From positions 1 to 64,000 of the forward strand of contig NZ_JACVCV010000005.1 in NCBI RefSeq assembly GCF_017811155.1: DNA of 64,000 nt, written 5' to 3'. This document shows, piece after piece, positions 36,788 to 44,681 of the stretch. The notes below the pieces were generated by a model. It was not told where the DNA came from, did no database searches, and worked only from the letters and a program-made list of their open reading frames with translations. The DNA comes from Lunatimonas salinarum. Its GTDB lineage: Bacteria; Bacteroidota; Bacteroidia; Cytophagales; Cyclobacteriaceae. The position numbers and the translations under genes are program-made. Position 1 is the stretch's first letter; every line of letters begins with the position of its first letter.

Positions 36788-36815
36788 CAAAAAAAGACCT
36801 TGTACCACCAAGGCC
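36788..36815 (-). terminator. Terminator downstream of the GH31 gene
   Basis: On the minus strand a 7-bp stem (GGCCTTG with CAAGGTC, positions 36815-36796) with a 6-base loop is followed by seven or eight Ts. It lies about 160 bp past the GH31 stop and just upstream of the sulfatase start, so it separates the two units. Confidence 0.75.
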
Positions 36816-36974
36816 CTGCTAGGAAAGACTATTCATCTGAAAAAATAGCTTCCATGCAGGTAAGTTATCGTACAAGACCGGAAGAAAATAAATCAAACCG
36901 AATCTATCTAACTCCGGAAGGAAAATAGAAGTAAGCTTGAACTACTCTTTCCAGGATATTTCCATGCCAACGAG

Positions 36975-39131
36975 CTATTTTGTCGTCATGAAACGCCAAC
37001 TCACCGTTCCGAGGTTATCGGGCTTGCCCTTTTCCGGCTTGGAAACTTCCCCCTTCCAGCTACCGTTTTTATCTCGGGTTACCGAAAGTCGCCTCCAGGC
37101 ATAGTCCCCTTTTTCGTAGTCAAAGGTCTCGCCATCGTCGTCATAGAGCAGGTATTCACCCGGGCTTTCGCCGTAATGCCTGATTTCCAAATTATATTTC
37201 TCTCCCCTAGCAGGAGTATGTAAATGGGCATCCGTGAAAGGAAGGATGGCACCGTCTTTGACGAACACCGGAATCTTATCCAAACCGGGCGTAACAGTGA
37301 TCAACTCTCCCCCTCCAACATATTCTCCCGTATAAAAATCAAACCACTTTCCCGCAGGCAACACCACCTGACGGGAGGCTTCCCCGGCAAACATGGGGGC
37401 AATGAGCAAGTTGGATCCAGCCATGTACTGATCCTTTATTTCCTTGCGAACAGCCTGAGCATAAGGGTTGGTCTCCAAATCTGCTTCACTATCGGATATG
37501 GTGAGTGGTCCGGTACTGACCGCAAATCCCTCCTCCAATCCCATTCCCCGAAAGGGTGGCGTTCCTTCGTAGTGATATTTAGCGAATTCCGAATACCAAT
37601 AAGGCATCATTCGCATTCTCAGCAGGGACATCTTTTTGACCTCTTCCGCCACTTCGGGAAAAGACCATGGCTTGGTACCGCTTGCCCACGCGTTGATCAT
37701 GGCCATGGGAGAAAAGACCACGGTCTGCATGCGGCGCAACCATTCCTCAGCAGACTTGGATGCCCTCGCCTCAGGTGTCCATAGCACCCCTGAAAAACCA
37801 CTGTTGATCAGTGCGGTAATGAAATCGCGATGGTCGTAATAATCGTTGTAAATCACATAGGGAAAAGAGGTTCCACCCCCATTAGAAGCCCTAACCAACC
37901 CAAAAGTACGTTCATTTTTCCTTCGATACAGTTCTGCGCTTTGCTTTTGAACCAACAGGCCATAAATCTGTCTGATTTGCTCTGCTGAGATTCCGGAGGG
38001 AAATTGGGCTACGTCTGGCCAAAGCCATTCGTCATAGCCGTCTACCTCGTCAATCTTATAGCCACTGACTCCCTTGGACAGATGCTCCCGATCGAATATT
38101 CCCCAAAAGATCTGTTGTGCAGCGGGAATGGTGAAGTCAGGCACCACACCTGCCCACACTGTATGAGAGCCTGTATAGGGTAAAATATCCGTATAAATCG
38201 GAGACTCTGGTGAAACAAAGGGATTAACCCAAAGATTAATCCGAATTCCCTTTTCCTTTAAGTCGGACATAAATCCAACCGGATCCGGAAACCTTCCGGG
38301 ATCCCAAACAAACGTGTTCGGATAGGATTTGCTCAGCCAACCCGGTTCCAAACCCACAAAGTCAAGGGGAAATCCGCGCTCTTCAAATTCCTCGACCTCC
38401 TGCCGAACTTGCTCGTCCGAAAATAAACGGTGTACCCGTTGCGTAAAACCAAGACCCCACCGCGGCGGCAAGGGGCCTCCACCGGTAAACAGGTTATACC
38501 GACGCACCGCGTCCATCGGCGTAGGACCCGCGAACACATATACTTCTACCCCTGCGGCGGGTATACGCATTTCTACTGCATCTGAGTAGGGCCTAGCCGT
38601 CCATGCGTTGTCGGTATTCCGGTCACGAGCCTCAGGAGGATCAGTACTGTCCCGGCGGGACCCGGTTCCCGCATATACATCAATGTACCTCGCAGCGTTG
38701 ACAAAGACACCATAACCCTCAGAAGAAACGTAAAAGGGAACTGGTGCATGGGTACGTCCATTATCGGTGCTTCCATAGTGGTCCACATGCAGTCGAAGGA
38801 TACGGCCCCGCTGATGTACCGTCTTGAAATTTAACCCAAACCCAAAGATCTGTTCCTTCCGCTGTAGTGGAAACCGTAACTGGGTTTGGTTTTCGGTAAT
38901 CTCCCCGACGATCAGGGCGGTATCCAACGGAAAACTGCCCATGGAAGGCAGCTTTTGCATGGCCTCTATCTTTGGTGGTACAGCCGCTGCAGATAGCAGG
39001 TTAATATCATCTGGCTTTCCAATGATTGCCTTCCAAACACCGGGAGCGACCTCCTCCCAAGATTGCTGGGCAAACGAGGCAAAAGAAACCATTCCGCAAA
39101 GAACAAGGACCAACAGGCATTTTCGGTTCAT
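36975..39131 (-). CDS. Glycoside hydrolase family 31 enzyme
   Basis: With the start at 39131 the product has 718 residues and a Sec signal (MNRKCLLVLVLCGMVSFASFAQ). The N-terminal beta-sandwich precedes a TIM barrel. WGLGFTQR marks the barrel start and GVSGYKIDEVDGYDEW (middle of the protein) carries the presumed nucleophile Asp. The later SGFSGVLWTPEARAS segment precedes the proximal C-terminal domain (ASRQVVLPAGKWFDFYTGE), and LLYDDDGETFDYEKG lies in the distal sheet. GH31 covers alpha-glucosidases, alpha-xylosidases and related enzymes; the specificity is not readable here. It follows the Gfo/Idh/MocA gene by 28 bp, so both are probably in one operon. Confidence 0.93.
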   Translation of the reverse strand: MNRKCLLVLVLCGMVSFASFAQQSWEEVAPGVWKAIIGKPDDINLLSAAAVPPKIEAMQKLPSMGSFPLDTALIVGEITENQTQLRFPLQRKEQIFGFGLNFKTVHQRGRILRLHVDHYGSTDNGRTHAPVPFYVSSEGYGVFVNAARYIDVYAGTGSRRDSTDPPEARDRNTDNAWTARPYSDAVEMRIPAAGVEVYVFAGPTPMDAVRRYNLFTGGGPLPPRWGLGFTQRVHRLFSDEQVRQEVEEFEERGFPLDFVGLEPGWLSKSYPNTFVWDPGRFPDPVGFMSDLKEKGIRINLWVNPFVSPESPIYTDILPYTGSHTVWAGVVPDFTIPAAQQIFWGIFDREHLSKGVSGYKIDEVDGYDEWLWPDVAQFPSGISAEQIRQIYGLLVQKQSAELYRRKNERTFGLVRASNGGGTSFPYVIYNDYYDHRDFITALINSGFSGVLWTPEARASKSAEEWLRRMQTVVFSPMAMINAWASGTKPWSFPEVAEEVKKMSLLRMRMMPYWYSEFAKYHYEGTPPFRGMGLEEGFAVSTGPLTISDSEADLETNPYAQAVRKEIKDQYMAGSNLLIAPMFAGEASRQVVLPAGKWFDFYTGEYVGGGELITVTPGLDKIPVFVKDGAILPFTDAHLHTPARGEKYNLEIRHYGESPGEYLLYDDDGETFDYEKGDYAWRRLSVTRDKNGSWKGEVSKPEKGKPDNLGTVSWRFMTTK

Positions 39132-39159
39132 GGTATTAATGTTGAGATATATCGGTTCA

Positions 39160-40443
39160 CTACAGTTTTGAGTCAAATTGAATCAGGTTCAATCTGGGAT
39201 CAATGCGTTCGTCGGAAAACAACATTTCATGCCAAGTGACCGGTCGCTCCATAGTGGCGGCCTGGCGTCCCAAAATGGCCGTCAAGGTAGAATCAACGGC
39301 TGCATCTGTCTCATTTAGAAGATTTCCGGTTTCTATGCTTCGCACAAATCCCGCAACTTTTTGCTGGTTGGAATCATGCAACGAAGAAGTAAACACACCC
39401 GCTGCCTGGGCCTCCCGACTGGCTTGACTGGTACTTTCCCGCAAAATCCCCGAATCCCATGTGTTTTCACCATTGATGTATACCCCTCCGCTGTAGGTGG
39501 CTACTGCAATACCCTTAGTACCTATAAATCGGGCACATACGTCACCAAAGGTATCTCCAAACTGGGTTGAATGAAAGCTTACGCTGATGTCTTTGGGATA
39601 TTTATAAATCACCTGATAGTTTTTAAATGCATCTCCAAACCCATTGCCTCCATTGTATCCCGCCATTCCAATCGCACTGATGGGGGTCATCCCCAACGCC
39701 CAATTGCAGACATCCAGCATGTGAACCCCTTGGTCAAGCAGGATACCTCCGGAGAGGTCACGAAAAAAAAATTGGTTACGGATGCGTACTTCGTCATAAG
39801 ACATTTCAGAACGCTGGATGACTGGTAGCCCGGAAGAGAAATAATACAGTTGCGCATTGATGATTTCACCAATGGCCCCCTGATGGATGCGCTTCATAAG
39901 CTCGACGTAAGGCGTAGCATAGCGGATCTGAAAGCCAAATACTGCGCTGAGGTCTTTCAGGTTCTTTCCAGCTGCGGCTACCCGCTTGCATCCCGCTACA
40001 TCCAAAGCTGCGGGCTTTTCACAGTAGAAATGTTTCTTTGCTGCCACCGCCGCCTCCACAAAATCGGGATGAGTGTAGGCAGGCGAAGAGATGATTACTG
40101 CATCTACATCCGACCGCTCCAGTAATCGAAGGTAAGCCTGAGATCCAAGAAAAACATGGGAGGCAGCCACAGCTGAGAGCCCCTTGGCGGCATTCAACGC
40201 ATCCATTTTAACCTTGGCCTGTTCCAGTTTATCCCGAAACAGATCTGCCATGGCTACAATGTGTATAGGCGTATGTTTGGACATTGAGGTGACCACCGAG
40301 GTACCCCGATTGCCACATCCGATGATACCGACACGTATGGCAGAGTTTGCTTGGGAACCAAAAACGGCCGTTGGACTTAGCACGGTAAAGGCTGAAAGTG
40401 CCGCAGCACCCTTTAAAAAGGATCTTCTGTCTGCTGTAATCAT
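39160..40443 (-). CDS. Tat-exported Gfo/Idh/MocA oxidoreductase
   Basis: The 427-residue protein starts with a Tat signal (DRRSFLKGAAALSAF, 5-19). A Rossmann domain follows (VGIIGCGNRG, about 38-47) with the typical EKPAALD (about 141-147). The C-terminal substrate domain contains GGILLDQGVHMLDVCNWALG (about 231-250), with the usual conserved DxGxH-like site. Exported members oxidise or otherwise act on sugars with tightly bound NAD in the periplasm of Bacteroidota and Planctomycetes; some act as glycosidases. It is first in an operon with GH31, consistent with processing of oligosaccharides outside the cytoplasm. Confidence 0.92.
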   Translation of the reverse strand: MITADRRSFLKGAAALSAFTVLSPTAVFGSQANSAIRVGIIGCGNRGTSVVTSMSKHTPIHIVAMADLFRDKLEQAKVKMDALNAAKGLSAVAASHVFLGSQAYLRLLERSDVDAVIISSPAYTHPDFVEAAVAAKKHFYCEKPAALDVAGCKRVAAAGKNLKDLSAVFGFQIRYATPYVELMKRIHQGAIGEIINAQLYYFSSGLPVIQRSEMSYDEVRIRNQFFFRDLSGGILLDQGVHMLDVCNWALGMTPISAIGMAGYNGGNGFGDAFKNYQVIYKYPKDISVSFHSTQFGDTFGDVCARFIGTKGIAVATYSGGVYINGENTWDSGILRESTSQASREAQAAGVFTSSLHDSNQQKVAGFVRSIETGNLLNETDAAVDSTLTAILGRQAATMERPVTWHEMLFSDERIDPRLNLIQFDSKL

Positions 40444-40855
40444 TGTTTTTTCTGGTAGGAAAAGGATATTGGTGACCCGGATTACCCAGCGTTTAGGCCG
40501 AATCAGACGGATCTGAACGAATAGCCCGGCTCTTATAGCCTAGGATATTAGCAGGATGCACCCTGCGATGTAATTTAGGCTTTTTTAATCATTTTTAAAG
40601 GCCTTTTAACTTCTTTAACGCACCTAGGGCAAACGATCGCGCTACTAGTCAGAAAAAACCCCAGCAATCTATCGATCCTATCCAAAAGGCTAATCACTTG
40701 TATGATAAGCAATTATAGTTATACTCTATCGAATTAACGAAAATGATTGATGTCCCATGAAGTACTGGAACCGATAGAAAATTTCAATTAATATTTATTT
40801 GGATTTAATCTAATTAACATGATATTTGAATGTTATTTAAATTTGATCTTAATAA
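40444..40855. promoter_or_regulatory. Divergent regulatory region upstream of the heme operon
   Basis: The right half becomes very AT-rich. TAAATTTG at 40838-40845 fits the Bacteroidota -7 consensus TAnnTTTG, but no -33 TTTG is at the normal distance, and the resulting leader would be very short. A small dyad AACAT...ATGTT (40816-40834) overlaps it and could be an iron- or heme-responsive operator; this is speculative. The left part serves the divergent Gfo/Idh/MocA gene. Confidence 0.35.
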
Positions 40856-41704
40856 ATGAAACCTGCCCAACTTATTTCTTTGGTTCTTTTGGCGATGGCA
40901 TGCACCTCTCCCAAAAATGAAACCTTTCAAGGTGAAAAAACGATGATCACTGCCGGAGGTACCATCACAGAAATTGTGTATGAACTTGGCTTTGGCTCCT
41001 CCATCATCGCCACAGACATCACCTCTACCTATCCGAGCCATATGCAGGAACTCCCCTCTATAGGTTACCGCAATCAGATTAAGGCAGAGGGAATACTTGC
41101 TCTCGGGGCTGATATTTTGCTGGTGGAAAAAGGCTACCTCACCGAGGAGGTGGTACAACAACTTCGGCAAGCAAGCGTCGAACTTCATGAATTTGAAAAA
41201 CCCATTGACCTGTCCGGCACCTACCGAATCATTTCTGAGTTGGCTGATTTCCTACAGGTCCCCGAAAAAGGAAAAGAAATAAGCGACCGACTGCGGGGAG
41301 ATATCGTCGCCCTGGAATCCTACCTCGCCACCGTGGATCGAAAACCTAGCGCAGCCTTTGTAATGGCTAGGGGTAGCGAAACGCTATTTGTAGCCGGTGA
41401 GGAAACCTTTGCTGAGTCTCTGTTTGAAATGGCTGGTTTTCGTTCTGTTGGCAAGGGATTCAAAGATTTCATTCCACTTACACCCGAGGCATTGATCACG
41501 ATGAACCCAGACTACCTCCTCTTTTTTGAATCCGGCCTACAGTCCCTTGGTGGGCATGAGGGGGTGAAGCAGATAAAAGGAATTGGAGAAACCAATGTGC
41601 TAAAAAACAATGGGATACTGGCCTTTGACGGCCTATATCTTTCAGGTTTTGGCCCCCGGGTTGGGCAGGCCGCACTGGATCTGGCAAAAAGCGCTACCAA
41701 TTAA
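40856..41704 (+). CDS. hmuT: Heme ABC transporter substrate-binding lipoprotein
   Basis: The 282-residue protein has a lipoprotein signal (lipobox LAMAC, Cys 16) and a periplasmic-binding fold of the BtuF/HmuT type. GGTITEIVYELGFGSSIIATD (about 32-52) is the classic opening, then SIGYRNQIKAEGILALGADILL, and a C-terminal lobe after the long linking helix. Position at the head of the heme operon with FecCD permease, ATPase, HmuS, TonB receptor and HmuY points to heme as ligand. The permease starts 4 bp downstream. Confidence 0.92.
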   Translation: MKPAQLISLVLLAMACTSPKNETFQGEKTMITAGGTITEIVYELGFGSSIIATDITSTYPSHMQELPSIGYRNQIKAEGILALGADILLVEKGYLTEEVVQQLRQASVELHEFEKPIDLSGTYRIISELADFLQVPEKGKEISDRLRGDIVALESYLATVDRKPSAAFVMARGSETLFVAGEETFAESLFEMAGFRSVGKGFKDFIPLTPEALITMNPDYLLFFESGLQSLGGHEGVKQIKGIGETNVLKNNGILAFDGLYLSGFGPRVGQAALDLAKSATN

Positions 41705-41708
41705 CACG

Positions 41709-42782
41709 ATGCATACCACCACGTCGCCTGTTAAACACTTAGAAAAGCACTACGTGCAAAACTGGATACTATCCCTAATGGGCGTTGGGCTGCTGCTCAT
41801 AGCCGTATTTTCAGTGACCGTAGGTGCATTTCCCGTATCGTTAAAGAGTACCCTTTCGGTCATACTTAGTCAGCTTGGATTACCGATAGAATGGCATTCC
41901 CTGCAGGAGGCCAACGTGCTATGGCATATTCGGATACCACGCATACTTTTGGCGCTTTTGGTTGGCGGAGGATTGGGCGTATCTGGTGCGGCGCTTCAGG
42001 GATTGTTTCGAAATCCCCTCGTAGAACCAGGCCTGATTGGGGTCAGCAGTGGTGGTGCCCTATTTGCCGTCTTATTTATCGTATTCGCCTCCTATTTCCC
42101 CTGGTCATTAGACCTATTCGGCAGTTGGGGACTTCCTCTTTTCGCCTTCGTGGGTGGCCTAGTGAACGTACTGATAGTCTACCACATGGCCAATCACAGT
42201 GGAAAGACCGATATTTCACTTCTCATATTGGCAGGGGTGGCTCTTACGGCACTTTCTGGAGCGCTCATAGGCCTCTCTCTTTTTTATGCAGACGAGGCTG
42301 CGCTTAGAAATTTCACCTTCTGGAGCCTTGGGGATGTTGGAGGAGCCGATTGGAACAAAGTAATGATAGGCTTCTTTCTGATCTTGATCCCAGCCGGGCT
42401 GATTGTCATGCAGCACCGTAACCTAAATGCACTAGCAATTGGAGAAAACGAGGCCTTTCACATGGGTGTAAATGTACAACGGGTCAAATACACCATCCTT
42501 TTTTTGAGCGCCCTCGTGGTGGGCGTAGGAGTATCGATGACGGGAACTATTGGATTTGTAGGATTGATTGTCCCTCACCTGATCCGACTGAAATTTGGAG
42601 CAGACCACCGGCTGGTGTTACCGGGTGCTTTCCTGCTGGGAGCCGGTCTGCTAACAGGGGCAGATCTTCTGGCCCGAACCTTGGTGATGCCCGCCGAACT
42701 CCCCATAGGCATTATCACTGCCATCTTAGGGTCTCCTTTCTTCATCTGGCTTATCATCAACGTAAAAAAAATCCGTAACTAA
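41709..42782 (+). CDS. hmuU: Heme ABC transporter permease (FecCD family)
   Basis: With the start at 41709 the product is 357 residues with about ten membrane helices, the family's usual size. Typical FecCD features are RIPRILLALLVGGGLGVSGAALQGLFRNPLVEPGLIGVSSGG (about 75-118) and TGTIGFVGLIVPHLIR (about 280-295), which contacts the ATPase. The frame extends upstream to 41610 within hmuT, but that part does not look like a FecCD N-terminus. It imports heme across the inner membrane with HmuT and HmuV. Confidence 0.94.
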   Translation: MHTTTSPVKHLEKHYVQNWILSLMGVGLLLIAVFSVTVGAFPVSLKSTLSVILSQLGLPIEWHSLQEANVLWHIRIPRILLALLVGGGLGVSGAALQGLFRNPLVEPGLIGVSSGGALFAVLFIVFASYFPWSLDLFGSWGLPLFAFVGGLVNVLIVYHMANHSGKTDISLLILAGVALTALSGALIGLSLFYADEAALRNFTFWSLGDVGGADWNKVMIGFFLILIPAGLIVMQHRNLNALAIGENEAFHMGVNVQRVKYTILFLSALVVGVGVSMTGTIGFVGLIVPHLIRLKFGADHRLVLPGAFLLGAGLLTGADLLARTLVMPAELPIGIITAILGSPFFIWLIINVKKIRN

Positions 42783-42783
42783 T

Positions 42784-43590
42784 ATGTTAGAAGCAAAAAA
42801 ACTTCATTTCTGTATAAAAAAGAAGCCCATTTTAGACCAAGCTTCTATTTGCATAAAATCCGGTGAATTGACCGCTTTGATAGGGCCCAATGGGGCGGGT
42901 AAATCTACCCTATTCAAATTGCTTTCCGGAGAAGCGCGGTGTCAGCTCGGTTCGATTAGTTACAACCGGCACCCCATAGAAACATTAAAATCCAATCAAT
43001 TGGCCACCCTAAGGGCCGTTATGCCCCAACATAGTTCGGTCACCTTTCCATTTCGTGCATTGGAAGTCGTAGAGTTGGGTTTAGTCCTTTCAAAACAGTC
43101 CTTTGCATCATCAACCATACAGAAAGTGATGAAGGCTACCTCCACTTGGCACCTTCGTGATCAACTGGTGGATAACCTATCGGGAGGAGAAAGGCAACGT
43201 GTGCAATTAGCCAGAGTACTGGCACAAATCTGGGAACCAAAACCTTTTCCTAGATACCTTCTGCTAGATGAACCTACTTCCAGCATGGACATTGCGCAGC
43301 AGCACCATGTGCTGCAAGTAGTATCGCAACTCAAACATAAGAACATCGGTATCCTTGCCATCCTCCATGACCTCAACTTAGCTGCAAATTATTCAGATGC
43401 CGTGGTTTTATTGAAAGAGGGGGTCGTGGTCAAGCAGGGACCAACCAGAAAAATCCTAACACCCGAAAACTTGGAACAAGTATTTGACTACCCCATTCAA
43501 GTAAGTGCCAAAGAACCCCATCAACCAATATTTATAAGCAGTCTGCCTACTAACAAAACTGCACCAATGTACAACTACAAACTAGCATAA
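42784..43590 (+). CDS. hmuV: Heme ABC transporter ATP-binding protein
   Basis: The 268-residue ATPase powers the permease encoded just before it (1 bp gap). Walker A is GPNGAGKST (34-42), the Q-loop is near MPQHS (80-84), the signature is LSGGERQ (132-138), Walker B is LLLDEPT (159-165), and the H-loop is ILHDLNLAANYSD. Length and motifs are typical of HmuV/FecE-type subunits. Confidence 0.95.
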   Translation: MLEAKKLHFCIKKKPILDQASICIKSGELTALIGPNGAGKSTLFKLLSGEARCQLGSISYNRHPIETLKSNQLATLRAVMPQHSSVTFPFRALEVVELGLVLSKQSFASSTIQKVMKATSTWHLRDQLVDNLSGGERQRVQLARVLAQIWEPKPFPRYLLLDEPTSSMDIAQQHHVLQVVSQLKHKNIGILAILHDLNLAANYSDAVVLLKEGVVVKQGPTRKILTPENLEQVFDYPIQVSAKEPHQPIFISSLPTNKTAPMYNYKLA

Positions 43591-43592
43591 AA

Positions 43593-44639
43593 ATGGAAAC
43601 GACACTGCATGAAACACCTACCAATGCGCTGAAAGATGCTTGGGCGTCGCTGAAAGCAACCCAGCCAAACCTTCGCATTCGCGATGCGGCCAACGCATTA
43701 AGCGTATCCGAACTAGAACTGCTTGCCACCACGGTCGGATCAAAAACAATTCGGCTCAAGGAAGAATGGCCAGCCATTTTACTCGGGTGCAAATCGCTCG
43801 GTAAAGTGATGGCACTTACCAGAAATGATGGTTGCGTATTGGAACACAAAGGTACTTTCCAAAAAATCGCAGTTCACGGTACCGCTCCTCATCAAATCGC
43901 CACAGTCATCGGACCTATAGAACAGCGGGTGTTCTTTGGCAAATGGAAATATGGGTTTGCCGTGGTAAATGAAACACCCAGAGGCGCTCTGAGGAGCCTT
44001 CAGTTCTTTGATCAAGCAGGTGATGCCATCCTCAAAATCTATCTTCAGGAAAAAAGCAATTTGGACGCTTATAACGAGTTGATCGATGCGTTCAGGATGG
44101 ACGACCAAACCCGACCGATTCAGGTAGTCCCATTTGAACCAGAAAAATATGCTAATTCCGTAGACCGGCATGCATTTACCGATGCATGGGAAAATATGAA
44201 AGACACCCACGATTTCTTTGGCATGCTAAAAAACTTCCAAATGCATCGGCTTGACGCCCTTAAGTGGATTGGAGAAAAATGGGCCTATCAAATCGACAAG
44301 TTGGCCGTCCGTACTATTTTGGAAACTGCCTCCATCGAAAAAATGCCCATTATGATCTTTGTAGGGAATAAAGGGAATATTCAAATTCATCAAGGGAAAG
44401 TACGTACGATCCGGCAGATGGGCACTTGGCTAAACGTCATGGATCCCGATTTTAATATGCACCTAGACGAATCCAAGATTGATTCTGCATGGGTGGTTCA
44501 CAAGAATACAACCGATGGGTTGGTATCATCCATCGAACTGTTTGACAATCAACGGGAACTCATTGCCCAATTTTTTGGGCTGAGAAAACCCGGATTGGCT
44601 CAAAGCCCACATTGGAAAAATTTGGTAGACAGTCTCTAA
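43593..44639 (+). CDS. hmuS: Hemin-degrading factor HmuS/ChuS-like
   Basis: The 348-residue cytoplasmic protein has the two-repeat HmuS/HemS/ChuS architecture. The N-terminal half includes VMALTRNDGCVLEHKG and FGKWKYGFAV, and the C-terminal half includes VGNKGNIQIHQGKV and WLNVMDPDFNMHLDE, with a candidate heme-ligand His in NMHL. These proteins store, traffic or degrade imported heme. It starts 2 bp after the ATPase gene. A hairpin follows immediately. Confidence 0.92.
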   Translation: METTLHETPTNALKDAWASLKATQPNLRIRDAANALSVSELELLATTVGSKTIRLKEEWPAILLGCKSLGKVMALTRNDGCVLEHKGTFQKIAVHGTAPHQIATVIGPIEQRVFFGKWKYGFAVVNETPRGALRSLQFFDQAGDAILKIYLQEKSNLDAYNELIDAFRMDDQTRPIQVVPFEPEKYANSVDRHAFTDAWENMKDTHDFFGMLKNFQMHRLDALKWIGEKWAYQIDKLAVRTILETASIEKMPIMIFVGNKGNIQIHQGKVRTIRQMGTWLNVMDPDFNMHLDESKIDSAWVVHKNTTDGLVSSIELFDNQRELIAQFFGLRKPGLAQSPHWKNLVDSL

Positions 44640-44642
44640 TAC

Positions 44643-44668
44643 TTCCCGGTGGAAGAATCCACCGGGAA
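44643..44668 (+). terminator. Intra-operon hairpin between hmuS and the TonB receptor gene
   Basis: A perfect 11-bp stem (TTCCCGGTGGA at 44643-44653, complement at 44658-44668) with an AGAA loop is followed by AAAAATTTT. The weak T-run suggests partial termination or an RNA processing/stability element rather than a full stop. It lies between the hmuS stop and the receptor start only 14 bp later. Confidence 0.65.
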
Positions 44669-44681
44669 AAAATTTTACCCC

